A stretch of 64,000 nucleotides of DNA from Crocinitomicaceae bacterium (GTDB lineage Bacteria > Bacteroidota > Bacteroidia > Flavobacteriales_D > Crocinitomicaceae). A program made the translations under genes and the position numbers. Positions within the stretch are counted from its first letter, which is position 1. Every line of letters starts with the position of its first letter. Under the pieces are notes generated by a model. The model did no database searches. It was not told the origin of the DNA and saw only the letters and a program-made list of their open reading frames with translations. This document shows, in pieces, positions 37,116 through 45,574 of the stretch. The stretch is from contig JAKVAR010000006.1 in NCBI GenBank assembly GCA_022447585.1, positions 62,001-126,000 on the forward strand. Direction: 5' to 3'.

Positions 37116-38534
37116 ATGAAAATTCTTTTAACAGGTGCAACTGGATATATTGGAAAAAGAATACTTCCTTCTTTGATTAAAGATGGCCATGAGGTTATTT
37201 GCTGCGTTCGGGACAAATCTCGATTTAATCCACCTAGCTCTATTCGGAATCAAATCAAAGTAATTGAGGCCGACTTATTACATCCGGAGTCTCTTCAATC
37301 CATACCAAATAACATAGATGCTGCATATTATCTAGTTCATTCAATGTCAACTTCTGACAATTACAAAAATTTAGAGTATGATTCTGCTATAAATTTTAGA
37401 GAAGCTATGAATAAAACAAGAGTCAAACAAGTAATTTATTTAAGTGGTATAGTTAATGAAGACAATTTATCTAAACATTTACTATCGCGTAAAAATGTCG
37501 AAGTAGAACTGTCAAAAGGAGCCTTTAAACTAACTTGTTTAAGAGCAGGGATTATAGTTGGTTCGGGAAGCGCATCATTTGAAATAATGAGAGATTTGGT
37601 CGAAAAGCTTCCAATTATGATTGCGCCTAAATGGCTGTTAACTAAATGCCAACCTATTGGAATTGCCGATGTTAGGAACATTTTGGTTAAATGCCTTTTA
37701 AACGAAAAAACCTACGATCAAAACTTCGATATAGGTAGTGAAGATGTCCTTTCATATAAAGAAATGCTACTAGAATTTGCACGTGTGCGAAACTTAAAAC
37801 GATTCATTATTACGGTTCCTGTGCTAACACCAAGACTATCTTCCTATTGGCTATATTTTGTAACCTCAACGTCGTACAAATTAGCAAGATCACTTGTTGA
37901 CAGTATGAAAGTTGAAGTTATATGCAGGGATAATAAAATTAATCAAGTGATAGGAATTAAAACTATCTCTTACAAACAAGCACTAATTAAGGCGTTCGAA
38001 AAAATAGATAACAATGAAATAGTATCCAGTTGGAAAGACTCTTTTGCAAGCAGCGAATTAAAAAACATTAATATTTCTGAGTTTATATCTGTACCAAATT
38101 ATGGCTGCTTTAAAGATTCTAGAACAAAACACGTACTAAATTCTAGTTCATCGTTAGAAAAAGTTTGGAGTATAGGCGGAGAAACTGGCTGGTATTATGG
38201 GAATTGGCTTTGGAGAATTCGTGGCTTTATCGACAAGTTATTCGGTGGCGTAGGTTTACGTCGAGGTCGAACAAACAAACATTCAATTAATGCAGGAGAT
38301 GCTTTAGACTTTTGGAGAGTAATATATGCAAATAAAGATGAAGGTAGGTTGCTGCTTTATGCTGAAATGAAATTACCAGGTGAAGCTTGGTTAGACTTTA
38401 ACCTAGTTGATGATAAACTTACCCAAACAGCAACTTTTCGACCATTGGGCTTGGCAGGAAGACTTTATTGGTATTCGGTATTACCTTTTCATGGATTCAT
38501 TTTTAAAGGAATGCTTAATAAAATAAGTCAATAG
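37116..38534 (+). CDS. SDR-family NAD(P)-binding protein with DUF2867 domain
   Basis: A 472-residue protein. ATG 37116 directly precedes the Rossmann motif MKILLTGATGYIGKRI; the longer frame from 37026 begins inside the preceding terminator. The atypical SDR domain (about 1-290) contains YLVHSMS and YLSG motifs and resembles YbjT/NmrA-like proteins. The C-terminal DUF2867 domain (about 300-472) holds WSIGGETGWYYGNWLWRIRG and LLYAEMKLPGEAWLDF. Substrate unknown. Neighbours (SOUL, peroxidase, CIA30) suggest a redox or stress role. Confidence 0.88.
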   Translation: MKILLTGATGYIGKRILPSLIKDGHEVICCVRDKSRFNPPSSIRNQIKVIEADLLHPESLQSIPNNIDAAYYLVHSMSTSDNYKNLEYDSAINFREAMNKTRVKQVIYLSGIVNEDNLSKHLLSRKNVEVELSKGAFKLTCLRAGIIVGSGSASFEIMRDLVEKLPIMIAPKWLLTKCQPIGIADVRNILVKCLLNEKTYDQNFDIGSEDVLSYKEMLLEFARVRNLKRFIITVPVLTPRLSSYWLYFVTSTSYKLARSLVDSMKVEVICRDNKINQVIGIKTISYKQALIKAFEKIDNNEIVSSWKDSFASSELKNINISEFISVPNYGCFKDSRTKHVLNSSSSLEKVWSIGGETGWYYGNWLWRIRGFIDKLFGGVGLRRGRTNKHSINAGDALDFWRVIYANKDEGRLLLYAEMKLPGEAWLDFNLVDDKLTQTATFRPLGLAGRLYWYSVLPFHGFIFKGMLNKISQ

Positions 38535-38663
38535 GGCAGAATATAAAAAGAATGGCAATAAATGAGATCCTTAAAAAAGAAATGGAATCGTAAAAAGCCC
38601 AATAATAGATAGAAAATAGCGGATACATTAATGACGCTGAATAAATCATAAAACAAATGAAAG

Positions 38664-39230
38664 ATGAAGATAAAACTAGCTACAATAACGATTGCCCTAT
38701 CATTCATAATTACATCCTTTATGCAACAGAAAAATAAAACAAGACCAATATTCGAGTTTGATAAATCAGCAGATATTAGCTCTTGGAAAATAGTAAATGA
38801 CGTTGTTATGGGTGGGATTTCCAATTCAACTATATCCCTAAACTCGGAAGGCTTTGGAGTATTTAAGGGGAATGTTTCTACAGAAAATAATGGAGGATTT
38901 GCCTCTGTACGCTTAAAATTACCACGATTCAACATTCACAATTCAACTCAATTGAAAATTAGACTAAAGGGTGATGGCAAAAATTATCAATTCAGATTAA
39001 AAGAGCGTTCTTCTTACTACTACTCTTATATAACCGAATTCAGTACTTCTGGATCTTGGGAAACTATTATTATTAATCTAAATGATTTATACCCAAGCTT
39101 TCGTGGCCGCAGATTGAACCAAGACAACTTCGATGGTTCCAGTTTTGAGGAACTCTCATTTCTAATTGCAAACAAGAAAAGTGAGTCCTTCATATTGGAA
39201 CTTGATAAAATTGAACTCAGTAAAAATTGA
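38664..39230 (+). CDS. CIA30-family (complex I intermediate-associated-like) protein
   Basis: A 188-residue protein with a hydrophobic N-terminus (residues 3-18) that may be a signal peptide. The CIA30 pattern is clear: WKIVNDVVMGGISNSTI, FKGNVSTENNGGFASVRL and a carbohydrate-binding-like jelly roll. In bacteria the family is often encoded near redox or oxidative-stress genes, as here. Its catalytic function is unknown. Confidence 0.87.
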   Translation: MKIKLATITIALSFIITSFMQQKNKTRPIFEFDKSADISSWKIVNDVVMGGISNSTISLNSEGFGVFKGNVSTENNGGFASVRLKLPRFNIHNSTQLKIRLKGDGKNYQFRLKERSSYYYSYITEFSTSGSWETIIINLNDLYPSFRGRRLNQDNFDGSSFEELSFLIANKKSESFILELDKIELSKN

Positions 39231-39354
39231 GTCCAATCGTAGAATGATTTTTCGACTCTTCTTTAGGTTGTGTTGCATATTTTACAATCACAAACAATAG
39301 TCATTTCTCTCAATTAGAATTATCTTTGAAATCCAAATCAACCAAAATATAAAG

Positions 39355-40230
39355 ATGGCTTCAGGATTTTTTGCCCTTTTAGATGACATTGCAGCATTAA
39401 TGGACGATGTATTAGCAATGACTAAAGTTGCAACAAAAAAAACAGCGGGCATTCTAGCTGATGATTTAGCTGTAAATGCTGAAAAAGCTTCTGGTTTTGT
39501 TTCTTCGAGAGAACTCCCCGTACTGTGGGCCATAACAAAAGGTTCGTTTTTGAACAAAATAATCATCCTCCCAGCGGCATTTCTTCTAAGCGCATTTCTT
39601 CCTCAAGCGATTATTCCAATTTTATTGTTTGGGGGAGCTTATTTAGGGTATGAAGGAATACATAAAATACAAGATTACATTTCACGAAAAAACAATACTC
39701 AGCGAATTGAAGAAATGATTAATTTATCTGCAGAAGAGGTACTTCTTAAGGAAAAAAAGAAGATAAAATCTGCCATATTTATAGACTTCATTTTATCTAT
39801 AGAGATTATCATTTTAGCCCTTGGAACCGTGATTAATGAACCATTAAAAATTCAAATTTTTGTTGTGTCTATTATTGCTGTTATGGCGACTATTGCCGTC
39901 TACGGTCTTGTTGCACTTCTCGTTCGAATGGATGATGCCGGTTACAGTTTGATTGCGTCTAGCAAAGGTGTAGCTGGTTTTAAGAAATCTTTAGGGAGCG
40001 GTTTAGTAACAATTTTACCTTTCATAATTAAGGCACTGGGATACATCGGAACTTTAGCAATGATTTTAGTTGCGGGTGGAATCTATCATCACAATATACA
40101 TTTCATACACGACATATTTCACTCTTGGCCATCACTTTTAGCTGATTTCACAATTGGACTAACTGTAGGTTTAATCGCATTTTTAATGGTGAAATTAATA
40201 ATGAATCTGACGAGAAAAAAAGGACACTAG
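39355..40230 (+). CDS. DUF808 family inner membrane protein
   Basis: A 291-residue protein starting with MASGFFALLDDIAALMDDV and followed by KVATKKTAGILADDLAVNA, the DUF808 (YedI) signature. Five or six transmembrane segments occupy the rest. Function of the family is not established. It ends one base before the converging TerB/zinc-ribbon gene. Confidence 0.9.
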   Translation: MASGFFALLDDIAALMDDVLAMTKVATKKTAGILADDLAVNAEKASGFVSSRELPVLWAITKGSFLNKIIILPAAFLLSAFLPQAIIPILLFGGAYLGYEGIHKIQDYISRKNNTQRIEEMINLSAEEVLLKEKKKIKSAIFIDFILSIEIIILALGTVINEPLKIQIFVVSIIAVMATIAVYGLVALLVRMDDAGYSLIASSKGVAGFKKSLGSGLVTILPFIIKALGYIGTLAMILVAGGIYHHNIHFIHDIFHSWPSLLADFTIGLTVGLIAFLMVKLIMNLTRKKGH

Positions 40231-40231
40231 T

Positions 40232-40951
40232 TTAATCAATCCCTAATTCTCTGCTATAAAATAACACTTCATTTAGTGTTTCTATATCGTCTTTCATTGC
40301 AAACTTAGCCTTCATAATAACCTGTTCACATTTATTTCTCCAAACTAATGCAAATTGATTGTGAAGCTTGTTCTTTTCTGAGTTTCTAGTGAAAAAATTT
40401 CCCGCTTTTTTTGCCCTTGGATAAGCCAACGTAATAAATTCAAGAATATCTGCCTTTGTAGTGGGAACAGGGAAGCTTGAAATTATCTCCATTTTTCTTC
40501 TGTCGGTTCTATTAGGTCCTATAAGTTCCGAAAAAGCTGCAGAAAAAACTTTACCAATAGAACCAAGTATTGTATCTGGGTCTTCTTTCCTTTGGGATTC
40601 AACTTCGTTTAATAAGGCAAATAAATGTTGTATTGATTGTCTTGACTCTCTTATGTGCACATTATGGCCACAATACTCGCATGAAGTAGAATAAGCGTCA
40701 ATCTCTGCTTGACAATTAGGACATTTTAAAACTCCAACATTCCGTGGAATATGCATATCACTTTTAGCCTTAGCGCTCTTCTTTTGCTTATTATTCAACT
40801 CAAACAACCTGGCATCAAGAACCATGTCGAATTCATCTTTATCGATTCCCAAGCTAAGCGCTTTCTTTACCAGAATAGACCTTTCATTTTCTGTTATCTT
40901 ACCATCGATAATAGCATACTTAATTAAACGTTCGAGATCATCTGGGTACAT
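40232..40951 (-). CDS. TerB-like and zinc-ribbon protein
   Basis: A 239-residue protein. An N-terminal TerB-like helix pair (DLERLIKYAIIDGKITENER) is followed by a four-cysteine zinc ribbon (CPNCQAEIDAYSTSCEYCGH, residues about 77-96) and a helical C-terminal domain. It is the last gene of the SPFH operon, so it may be the cytoplasmic partner of the SPFH scaffold. TerB domains occur in membrane-stress complexes. Confidence 0.78.
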   Translation of the reverse strand: MYPDDLERLIKYAIIDGKITENERSILVKKALSLGIDKDEFDMVLDARLFELNNKQKKSAKAKSDMHIPRNVGVLKCPNCQAEIDAYSTSCEYCGHNVHIRESRQSIQHLFALLNEVESQRKEDPDTILGSIGKVFSAAFSELIGPNRTDRRKMEIISSFPVPTTKADILEFITLAYPRAKKAGNFFTRNSEKNKLHNQFALVWRNKCEQVIMKAKFAMKDDIETLNEVLFYSRELGID

Positions 40952-41290
40952 TTATTTCTTCTTTAAAACAACACCAAAAACGAAAATCAGCAATTCGAAG
41001 AAAAGCAGACCAAAAACTACAAGAACCAACCAATTATTTTGAATTTGAGGTGGTATGAAGAAACAAATCAAAAAACGTATAAAGCCTGCAATTAAAAAAA
41101 GGAAAGAGAACGCAGCTTTAAATGCATTTTCCATATACTTTGAATATAAAGCAACAATAAGTATAGTCGTAAAAAGAATACTCACATCACCAATAATCCA
41201 ATTCATAGAATGATAACTACTAAGAACTAAACCAGCAATCGTATTGAAAATCAAAGTTAGAATTCCTCCTATTAGAAAAATATTTTTCAT
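40952..41290 (-). CDS. small membrane protein of the SPFH operon
   Basis: A 112-residue protein with four hydrophobic segments and no soluble domain. It lies eight bases after the SPFH gene and abuts the TerB/zinc-ribbon gene. No family was recognised. Confidence 0.75.
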   Translation of the reverse strand: MKNIFLIGGILTLIFNTIAGLVLSSYHSMNWIIGDVSILFTTILIVALYSKYMENAFKAAFSFLFLIAGFIRFLICFFIPPQIQNNWLVLVVFGLLFFELLIFVFGVVLKKK

Positions 41291-41298
41291 CCACTATT

Positions 41299-42369
41299 TT
41301 ATTTCAATTTATTCAAAAGCTCCGTTTTTTTAGATGCAAACTCTTCATCAGTTAAAACACCTGCTTCCTTTAATTCCGCCAGTTGTTTCAATAATTTTAT
41401 GGTTTCTTCATTTCCGAGTGATTGATTTTCCTTTACATCACCGGTATTCTTAGCCATCATATCACCCATTTGTTCAGCAATTGGGTTTACCATACCCATA
41501 CCGATCATAGTTCCAAGAATTCCTCCTGCTTCTCCTCCAGATCCACCAATATTTTCAGCTGCTTTTTCTGTTGTATCAAAACTCCGTTCAACCTTATATA
41601 TCTCAAGATTTTCCGCTCTTCGCTTTAGACGCATTCGTTCATCTAAATCTTGTGTCATGACTTTCTGAAATTCATTCACAACATCTTTAACTCTTTGATC
41701 TGTATCGATCACCGGTATTCCCTCAATGTTGAATATTTTTAGAGATAAGCCAAACTCTTTCAAGTGATTATTAATTATTGCCTTAACCGCACCGCTAACT
41801 TGAAAAACTATAGATTCTAATTCTAACGGACTCAAGTTTTGTTCTTTACTGATTTTAGTTATCGTACTCTTAATATTTTCTGTAATTACTCCTCGAAATA
41901 ATTCTTTAATCGTGGAGGCATGGAAGTCTTTTACAGTGCCAATAATTTTAGTCAAGAATATTCTCGAATCTTCAACGACTAAAGCAAAAGAACCTCTACA
42001 AGAGACAGGAATCGGCACCTTAAATGTTGGCTCAATCATATTAAAAGGCGTTAAGCCAAATTTCGTATCCATGGATACGGCTTTATTCACAAAATAAACC
42101 TCTGCAACGAAAGGACTATTTCCACCATATACCAGACCAACCAATCCTGATAAAACTGGCAGGTTCTTAGTAGAAAGCGTATGCGTTCCAGGGCCTAGAA
42201 TATCCTGAAGTTGACCTTCATTAAAAAAGCAAGCCTCCTGAGATTGATTTACAATAAGTTGAGAGCCCATTCTAAGTTCATTTCCTCTTGAACTTTTAGA
42301 ATCAGATCGCCACTTCCATACAAGCACGTCATTTGGACCTTCATACTTTAAAACATCTAATATTGCCAT
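41299..42369 (-). CDS. SPFH-domain protein with C-terminal SHOCT segment
   Basis: A 356-residue protein of the virion-core/YdjI-like SPFH group. The N-terminal part (VLVWKWRSDSKSSRGNELRM) and the central SPFH domain are followed by a Gly-rich linker with GGSGGEAGGILGTMIGMGM. The C-terminal SHOCT motif is LAELKEAGVLTDEEFASKK. SPFH proteins form membrane-associated scaffolds. It is the first gene of a three-gene minus-strand operon. Confidence 0.88.
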   Translation of the reverse strand: MAILDVLKYEGPNDVLVWKWRSDSKSSRGNELRMGSQLIVNQSQEACFFNEGQLQDILGPGTHTLSTKNLPVLSGLVGLVYGGNSPFVAEVYFVNKAVSMDTKFGLTPFNMIEPTFKVPIPVSCRGSFALVVEDSRIFLTKIIGTVKDFHASTIKELFRGVITENIKSTITKISKEQNLSPLELESIVFQVSGAVKAIINNHLKEFGLSLKIFNIEGIPVIDTDQRVKDVVNEFQKVMTQDLDERMRLKRRAENLEIYKVERSFDTTEKAAENIGGSGGEAGGILGTMIGMGMVNPIAEQMGDMMAKNTGDVKENQSLGNEETIKLLKQLAELKEAGVLTDEEFASKKTELLNKLK

Positions 42370-42456
42370 ACATTAAAGTTAGAAAAAATGTTTAATCCAA
42401 ATTCAATTAAATGTTCTTACCTCGTGGGCTTCAATTTTAATTGCATCTCATACTAT

Positions 42457-44397
42457 ATGAAAACTATTGCTCTATTTTTAGGCTTAATTGCTTTCAATTC
42501 TGTTTTATTGGCTCAAGAAATGAGTAAAACAGATAAAAATGCACGAAAACATTTAGAAAAAACCATTGCTCTTAATGTTTTGGATGTTGTTGATAATTCT
42601 GGAGTTCTAAAGTACAAAAACGAAGTTTCAGAAATAAACTTTAAAGGGATTTCTGACGCATACAATAATCAAGCAAGTGCTATTGAAAAATATTGTATTG
42701 GTACTTTGTATCCATTAAAAAACATTACCCAAGTTTCGATAAATGGAGGAGATAAATTTGCATACTACCCTAAAATGCAAGTCTATTTCGATAGATCTGA
42801 CAATCAATTGCATGCAATGCAAAAATTAGTTATAACAGAAGGTTCTCAAATTGTTAATATATATGATTTTCAATCGGATCAAGGAATCGCATTAGTTATT
42901 GAATTTTTTGCGAAAAACTCTTCCGAAGACAGTTATGGATTCATATTAGAAGCAGAGCTTAAAGCCTTAATGGACAGAGTGAATAAGAAGGAAATTGGCT
43001 TAATGACTGATGATAGAGATGGTCGTACTTACAAATGGGTTATGATAGGAGATCAGCAATGGTTCGGAGAAAACCTTCAATACAAAACAAGAGAGCACGG
43101 CCAAATGGATTTAACCGTAAGACACAACAACTATTTTGGTCGTTATTATAATTTTAGTCAAGCAAACATTTCTTGTCCTAAAGGTTGGCACATCCCTTCT
43201 GATGGAGAATGGAAAACTATGGAAAAAACAATTGGAGTTGCTGATGTACTTTTTGATGAATCAGGAATGGTTTCGAGAGGGGGTGAAAATGTAAGCCCAG
43301 GAAAAGACTTAGTTTCTAATAAAGACTTGATGTTTTTTGCCAAGTATTCAGGTGTAGTTTCAAATAAAATGGGTCCTTTTAAGTTATCATCCCATAGAGA
43401 AAACGCCCAATTTTGGACAAGTTCAAAAGCTGATGAAGTCAATGGTTTTATGCGCGTCCTTGGTAAACAATTCGATGGAGTAGTCAGAGATAAAACCGGG
43501 ACTCAAAATTACTTAAGTTGCAGGTGTCTGAAAGATCAAGATTTATCAGCTCTTATATCTACCAATCCTAAACTAAAAGAAATTAGTGACAAAATTAAAG
43601 CAAGCCCTTCGGAGTCATCTAATTATTTTGACCGATCAATTGAATTATACTTAGCAGGAGAGAATCGATTTGCGCTTTCTGACATCAATAAAGCCATTGA
43701 ATTAAATGACAAAGATCCTGAACAAAAATTGTTTAAAGCTCAAATGTTATTTCAATATAGTTTTAATAAAGATGCTGTTGAAATCCGAAAATTAGTTGCT
43801 GAATATGCCAATACCATTAAAGATAATGATTACGCATTTTACTTTCATTCAAGACTTGCCCTATACGATTCGTATAATGGTGGATTACGCGTAACTTCAA
43901 ATAGTGAAAGAAGAAAACAAGCTTTAGAATTTATCGATAAGGCACTTGCTATTGATGGTAATAATCCACATTATAATAATTATAAGGCCAAACTACTCGT
44001 TGTAAATGGAGATTATACAGCTGCCATAAAAGCATTAGAGAAAGAGCTCAAACAAGACTCTAAAAATGGTGAAACCCACTATTTACTTGCAAAAATGAAG
44101 CTTAAAAATTATCACAATCAAAACGTGGAAAAGGGTTCTAAGACAGGTGAATGGTTTACTCAGATTACTGGAATGTGTTTTAAACTAACTCCAGCGCAAA
44201 TTAAAGACGCATGTGGTCACTTCAAGAAAGCTATTAATTATGGAACTGAAATTTCTCCAGATTACCTAACGATTTGTTCAGAGCTAAAACAAGCAGAGTT
44301 AATTGAACAACATAAACCTGTCGTTTATACTGGTCCAAGAGGTGGGCGTTATACTATAAATTCTAATGGTAATAAGTCGTATATCCCTCGCAGATAA
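42457..44397 (+). CDS. secreted FISUMP-TPR protein with PBCV basic adaptor tail
   Basis: A 646-residue protein. ATG 42457 opens a signal peptide (MKTIALFLGLIAFNSVLLA), so the longer frame from 42388 is rejected. After an N-terminal region (about 20-180) comes a FISUMP domain (about 185-365: DGRTYKWVMIGDQQWFGENL, then CPKGWHIPSDGEW and SCRCLKD), then TPR-like helices (about 395-560). The C-terminal 25 residues (YTGPRGGRYTINSNGNK) match the PBCV-specific basic adaptor. It should be exported; the basic tail may bind acidic polymer or surface. It is divergent from the SPFH operon. Confidence 0.85.
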   Translation: MKTIALFLGLIAFNSVLLAQEMSKTDKNARKHLEKTIALNVLDVVDNSGVLKYKNEVSEINFKGISDAYNNQASAIEKYCIGTLYPLKNITQVSINGGDKFAYYPKMQVYFDRSDNQLHAMQKLVITEGSQIVNIYDFQSDQGIALVIEFFAKNSSEDSYGFILEAELKALMDRVNKKEIGLMTDDRDGRTYKWVMIGDQQWFGENLQYKTREHGQMDLTVRHNNYFGRYYNFSQANISCPKGWHIPSDGEWKTMEKTIGVADVLFDESGMVSRGGENVSPGKDLVSNKDLMFFAKYSGVVSNKMGPFKLSSHRENAQFWTSSKADEVNGFMRVLGKQFDGVVRDKTGTQNYLSCRCLKDQDLSALISTNPKLKEISDKIKASPSESSNYFDRSIELYLAGENRFALSDINKAIELNDKDPEQKLFKAQMLFQYSFNKDAVEIRKLVAEYANTIKDNDYAFYFHSRLALYDSYNGGLRVTSNSERRKQALEFIDKALAIDGNNPHYNNYKAKLLVVNGDYTAAIKALEKELKQDSKNGETHYLLAKMKLKNYHNQNVEKGSKTGEWFTQITGMCFKLTPAQIKDACGHFKKAINYGTEISPDYLTICSELKQAELIEQHKPVVYTGPRGGRYTINSNGNKSYIPRR

Positions 44398-44458
44398 TAT
44401 TTAAAGTAAAATATTCCATTATTTTAGCTTTAAATCATTTAGTGTTTTTGTTAATTTA

Positions 44459-45574
44459 ATGGATAACTTATACTTCGTATCTATAATTTTTGAAGCAGCC
44501 ACAATACTGGCGTGTACAATCTTTATTGTGCTCTTATTGACTACAAGATTGCTTCCTAAAAAAGTCAATTCTTATGGCCTATTAGTATTTATTAGCGTAC
44601 TATTTATTAGTGCATTTTATCTTACGATTAACCTAGAATGGTATGAAATCGCAAAACCCCTTATATGGTTATTTGTTCCCGCTTCGATTTCACTTTCCTT
44701 ATACTTCTATAAATTCAATACAATTTGGATGAAGGAAAAGGCTTCAGTTGATCCTTACTTAAATGCGGTTCCCTTAATGGTATTAATTACTGCTATAGTT
44801 CTAGAAATATGCAATTACTCGAGTCTAGAAAATGATACCATTAAAGCAATAAGAATTTCATTTACTGAAAATACACTAAGATTCTTATTTCCAATATTTA
44901 CCGGTTTTTTAATTCTCCTAAATTTTGTCAAAATAAAGAAAGCAGAGCAATCAAACAAAGAACAATATGTGGAAGAGCATTTGGTTAACTTAAATTGGAG
45001 TAGAATATCTCTAGTATTCTTCACTCTTTTTTATACCGGTATGATTCTTTCAGAGCTTACTAATCCAATTGTTTCTGAATTAATTTTCAATATTTCAATT
45101 TTAACATTGACATTATATTTAGGGTATTATCAAATAAAGGTTATTGCGAGGTATTTAAATTCAATTAATAATTCGAAAAAAATAGTTGAAGATAAACCAA
45201 CTCTAACCAGCTCTAAATCAGACAGGCTATCTTCAATTTTTAAGGATTTAGATAAGCTTACAAACGATGAGTTACTATTTCTTAAAACCGACTTGACGAT
45301 TCATGAATTAGGAGTTAAGCTTAACCTTAATTCAAAATATTTATCTGAAGCGATTAACAAAAACGAAGGCCTTAATTTTAACCGTTACATCAACCTGAAA
45401 AGACTTGATTATGCCAAGAAAATCATGTTCGATGATGATTACAAGAATTATTCTTTAGAGGGAATAGCGCAAGAAAGTGGATTCAAATCTAAATCAACTT
45501 TCAATACGCTTTTCAAAAAAATGAATGGGATTACTCCTTCGGAGTATCGAAAAAAGGGATTATCTAACGATTAA
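44459..45574 (+). CDS. membrane-bound AraC-family transcriptional regulator
   Basis: A 371-residue protein. Six or seven transmembrane segments occupy residues 1-220, followed by a linker and a C-terminal AraC DNA-binding domain (about 270-365) with two helix-turn-helix units (LTIHELGVKLNLNSKYLSEA; LEGIAQESGFKSKSTFNTLF). The membrane half presumably senses a signal and the regulator acts from the membrane. It converges with and overlaps the giant T9SS gene by 15 bases. Confidence 0.87.
   Translation: MDNLYFVSIIFEAATILACTIFIVLLLTTRLLPKKVNSYGLLVFISVLFISAFYLTINLEWYEIAKPLIWLFVPASISLSLYFYKFNTIWMKEKASVDPYLNAVPLMVLITAIVLEICNYSSLENDTIKAIRISFTENTLRFLFPIFTGFLILLNFVKIKKAEQSNKEQYVEEHLVNLNWSRISLVFFTLFYTGMILSELTNPIVSELIFNISILTLTLYLGYYQIKVIARYLNSINNSKKIVEDKPTLTSSKSDRLSSIFKDLDKLTNDELLFLKTDLTIHELGVKLNLNSKYLSEAINKNEGLNFNRYINLKRLDYAKKIMFDDDYKNYSLEGIAQESGFKSKSTFNTLFKKMNGITPSEYRKKGLSND

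Noticed and set aside
38528..38935. 135-residue minus-strand ORF over the CIA30 gene start
   Set aside because: Opposite strand of a clear CIA30 domain gene; its translation has no recognisable motif.
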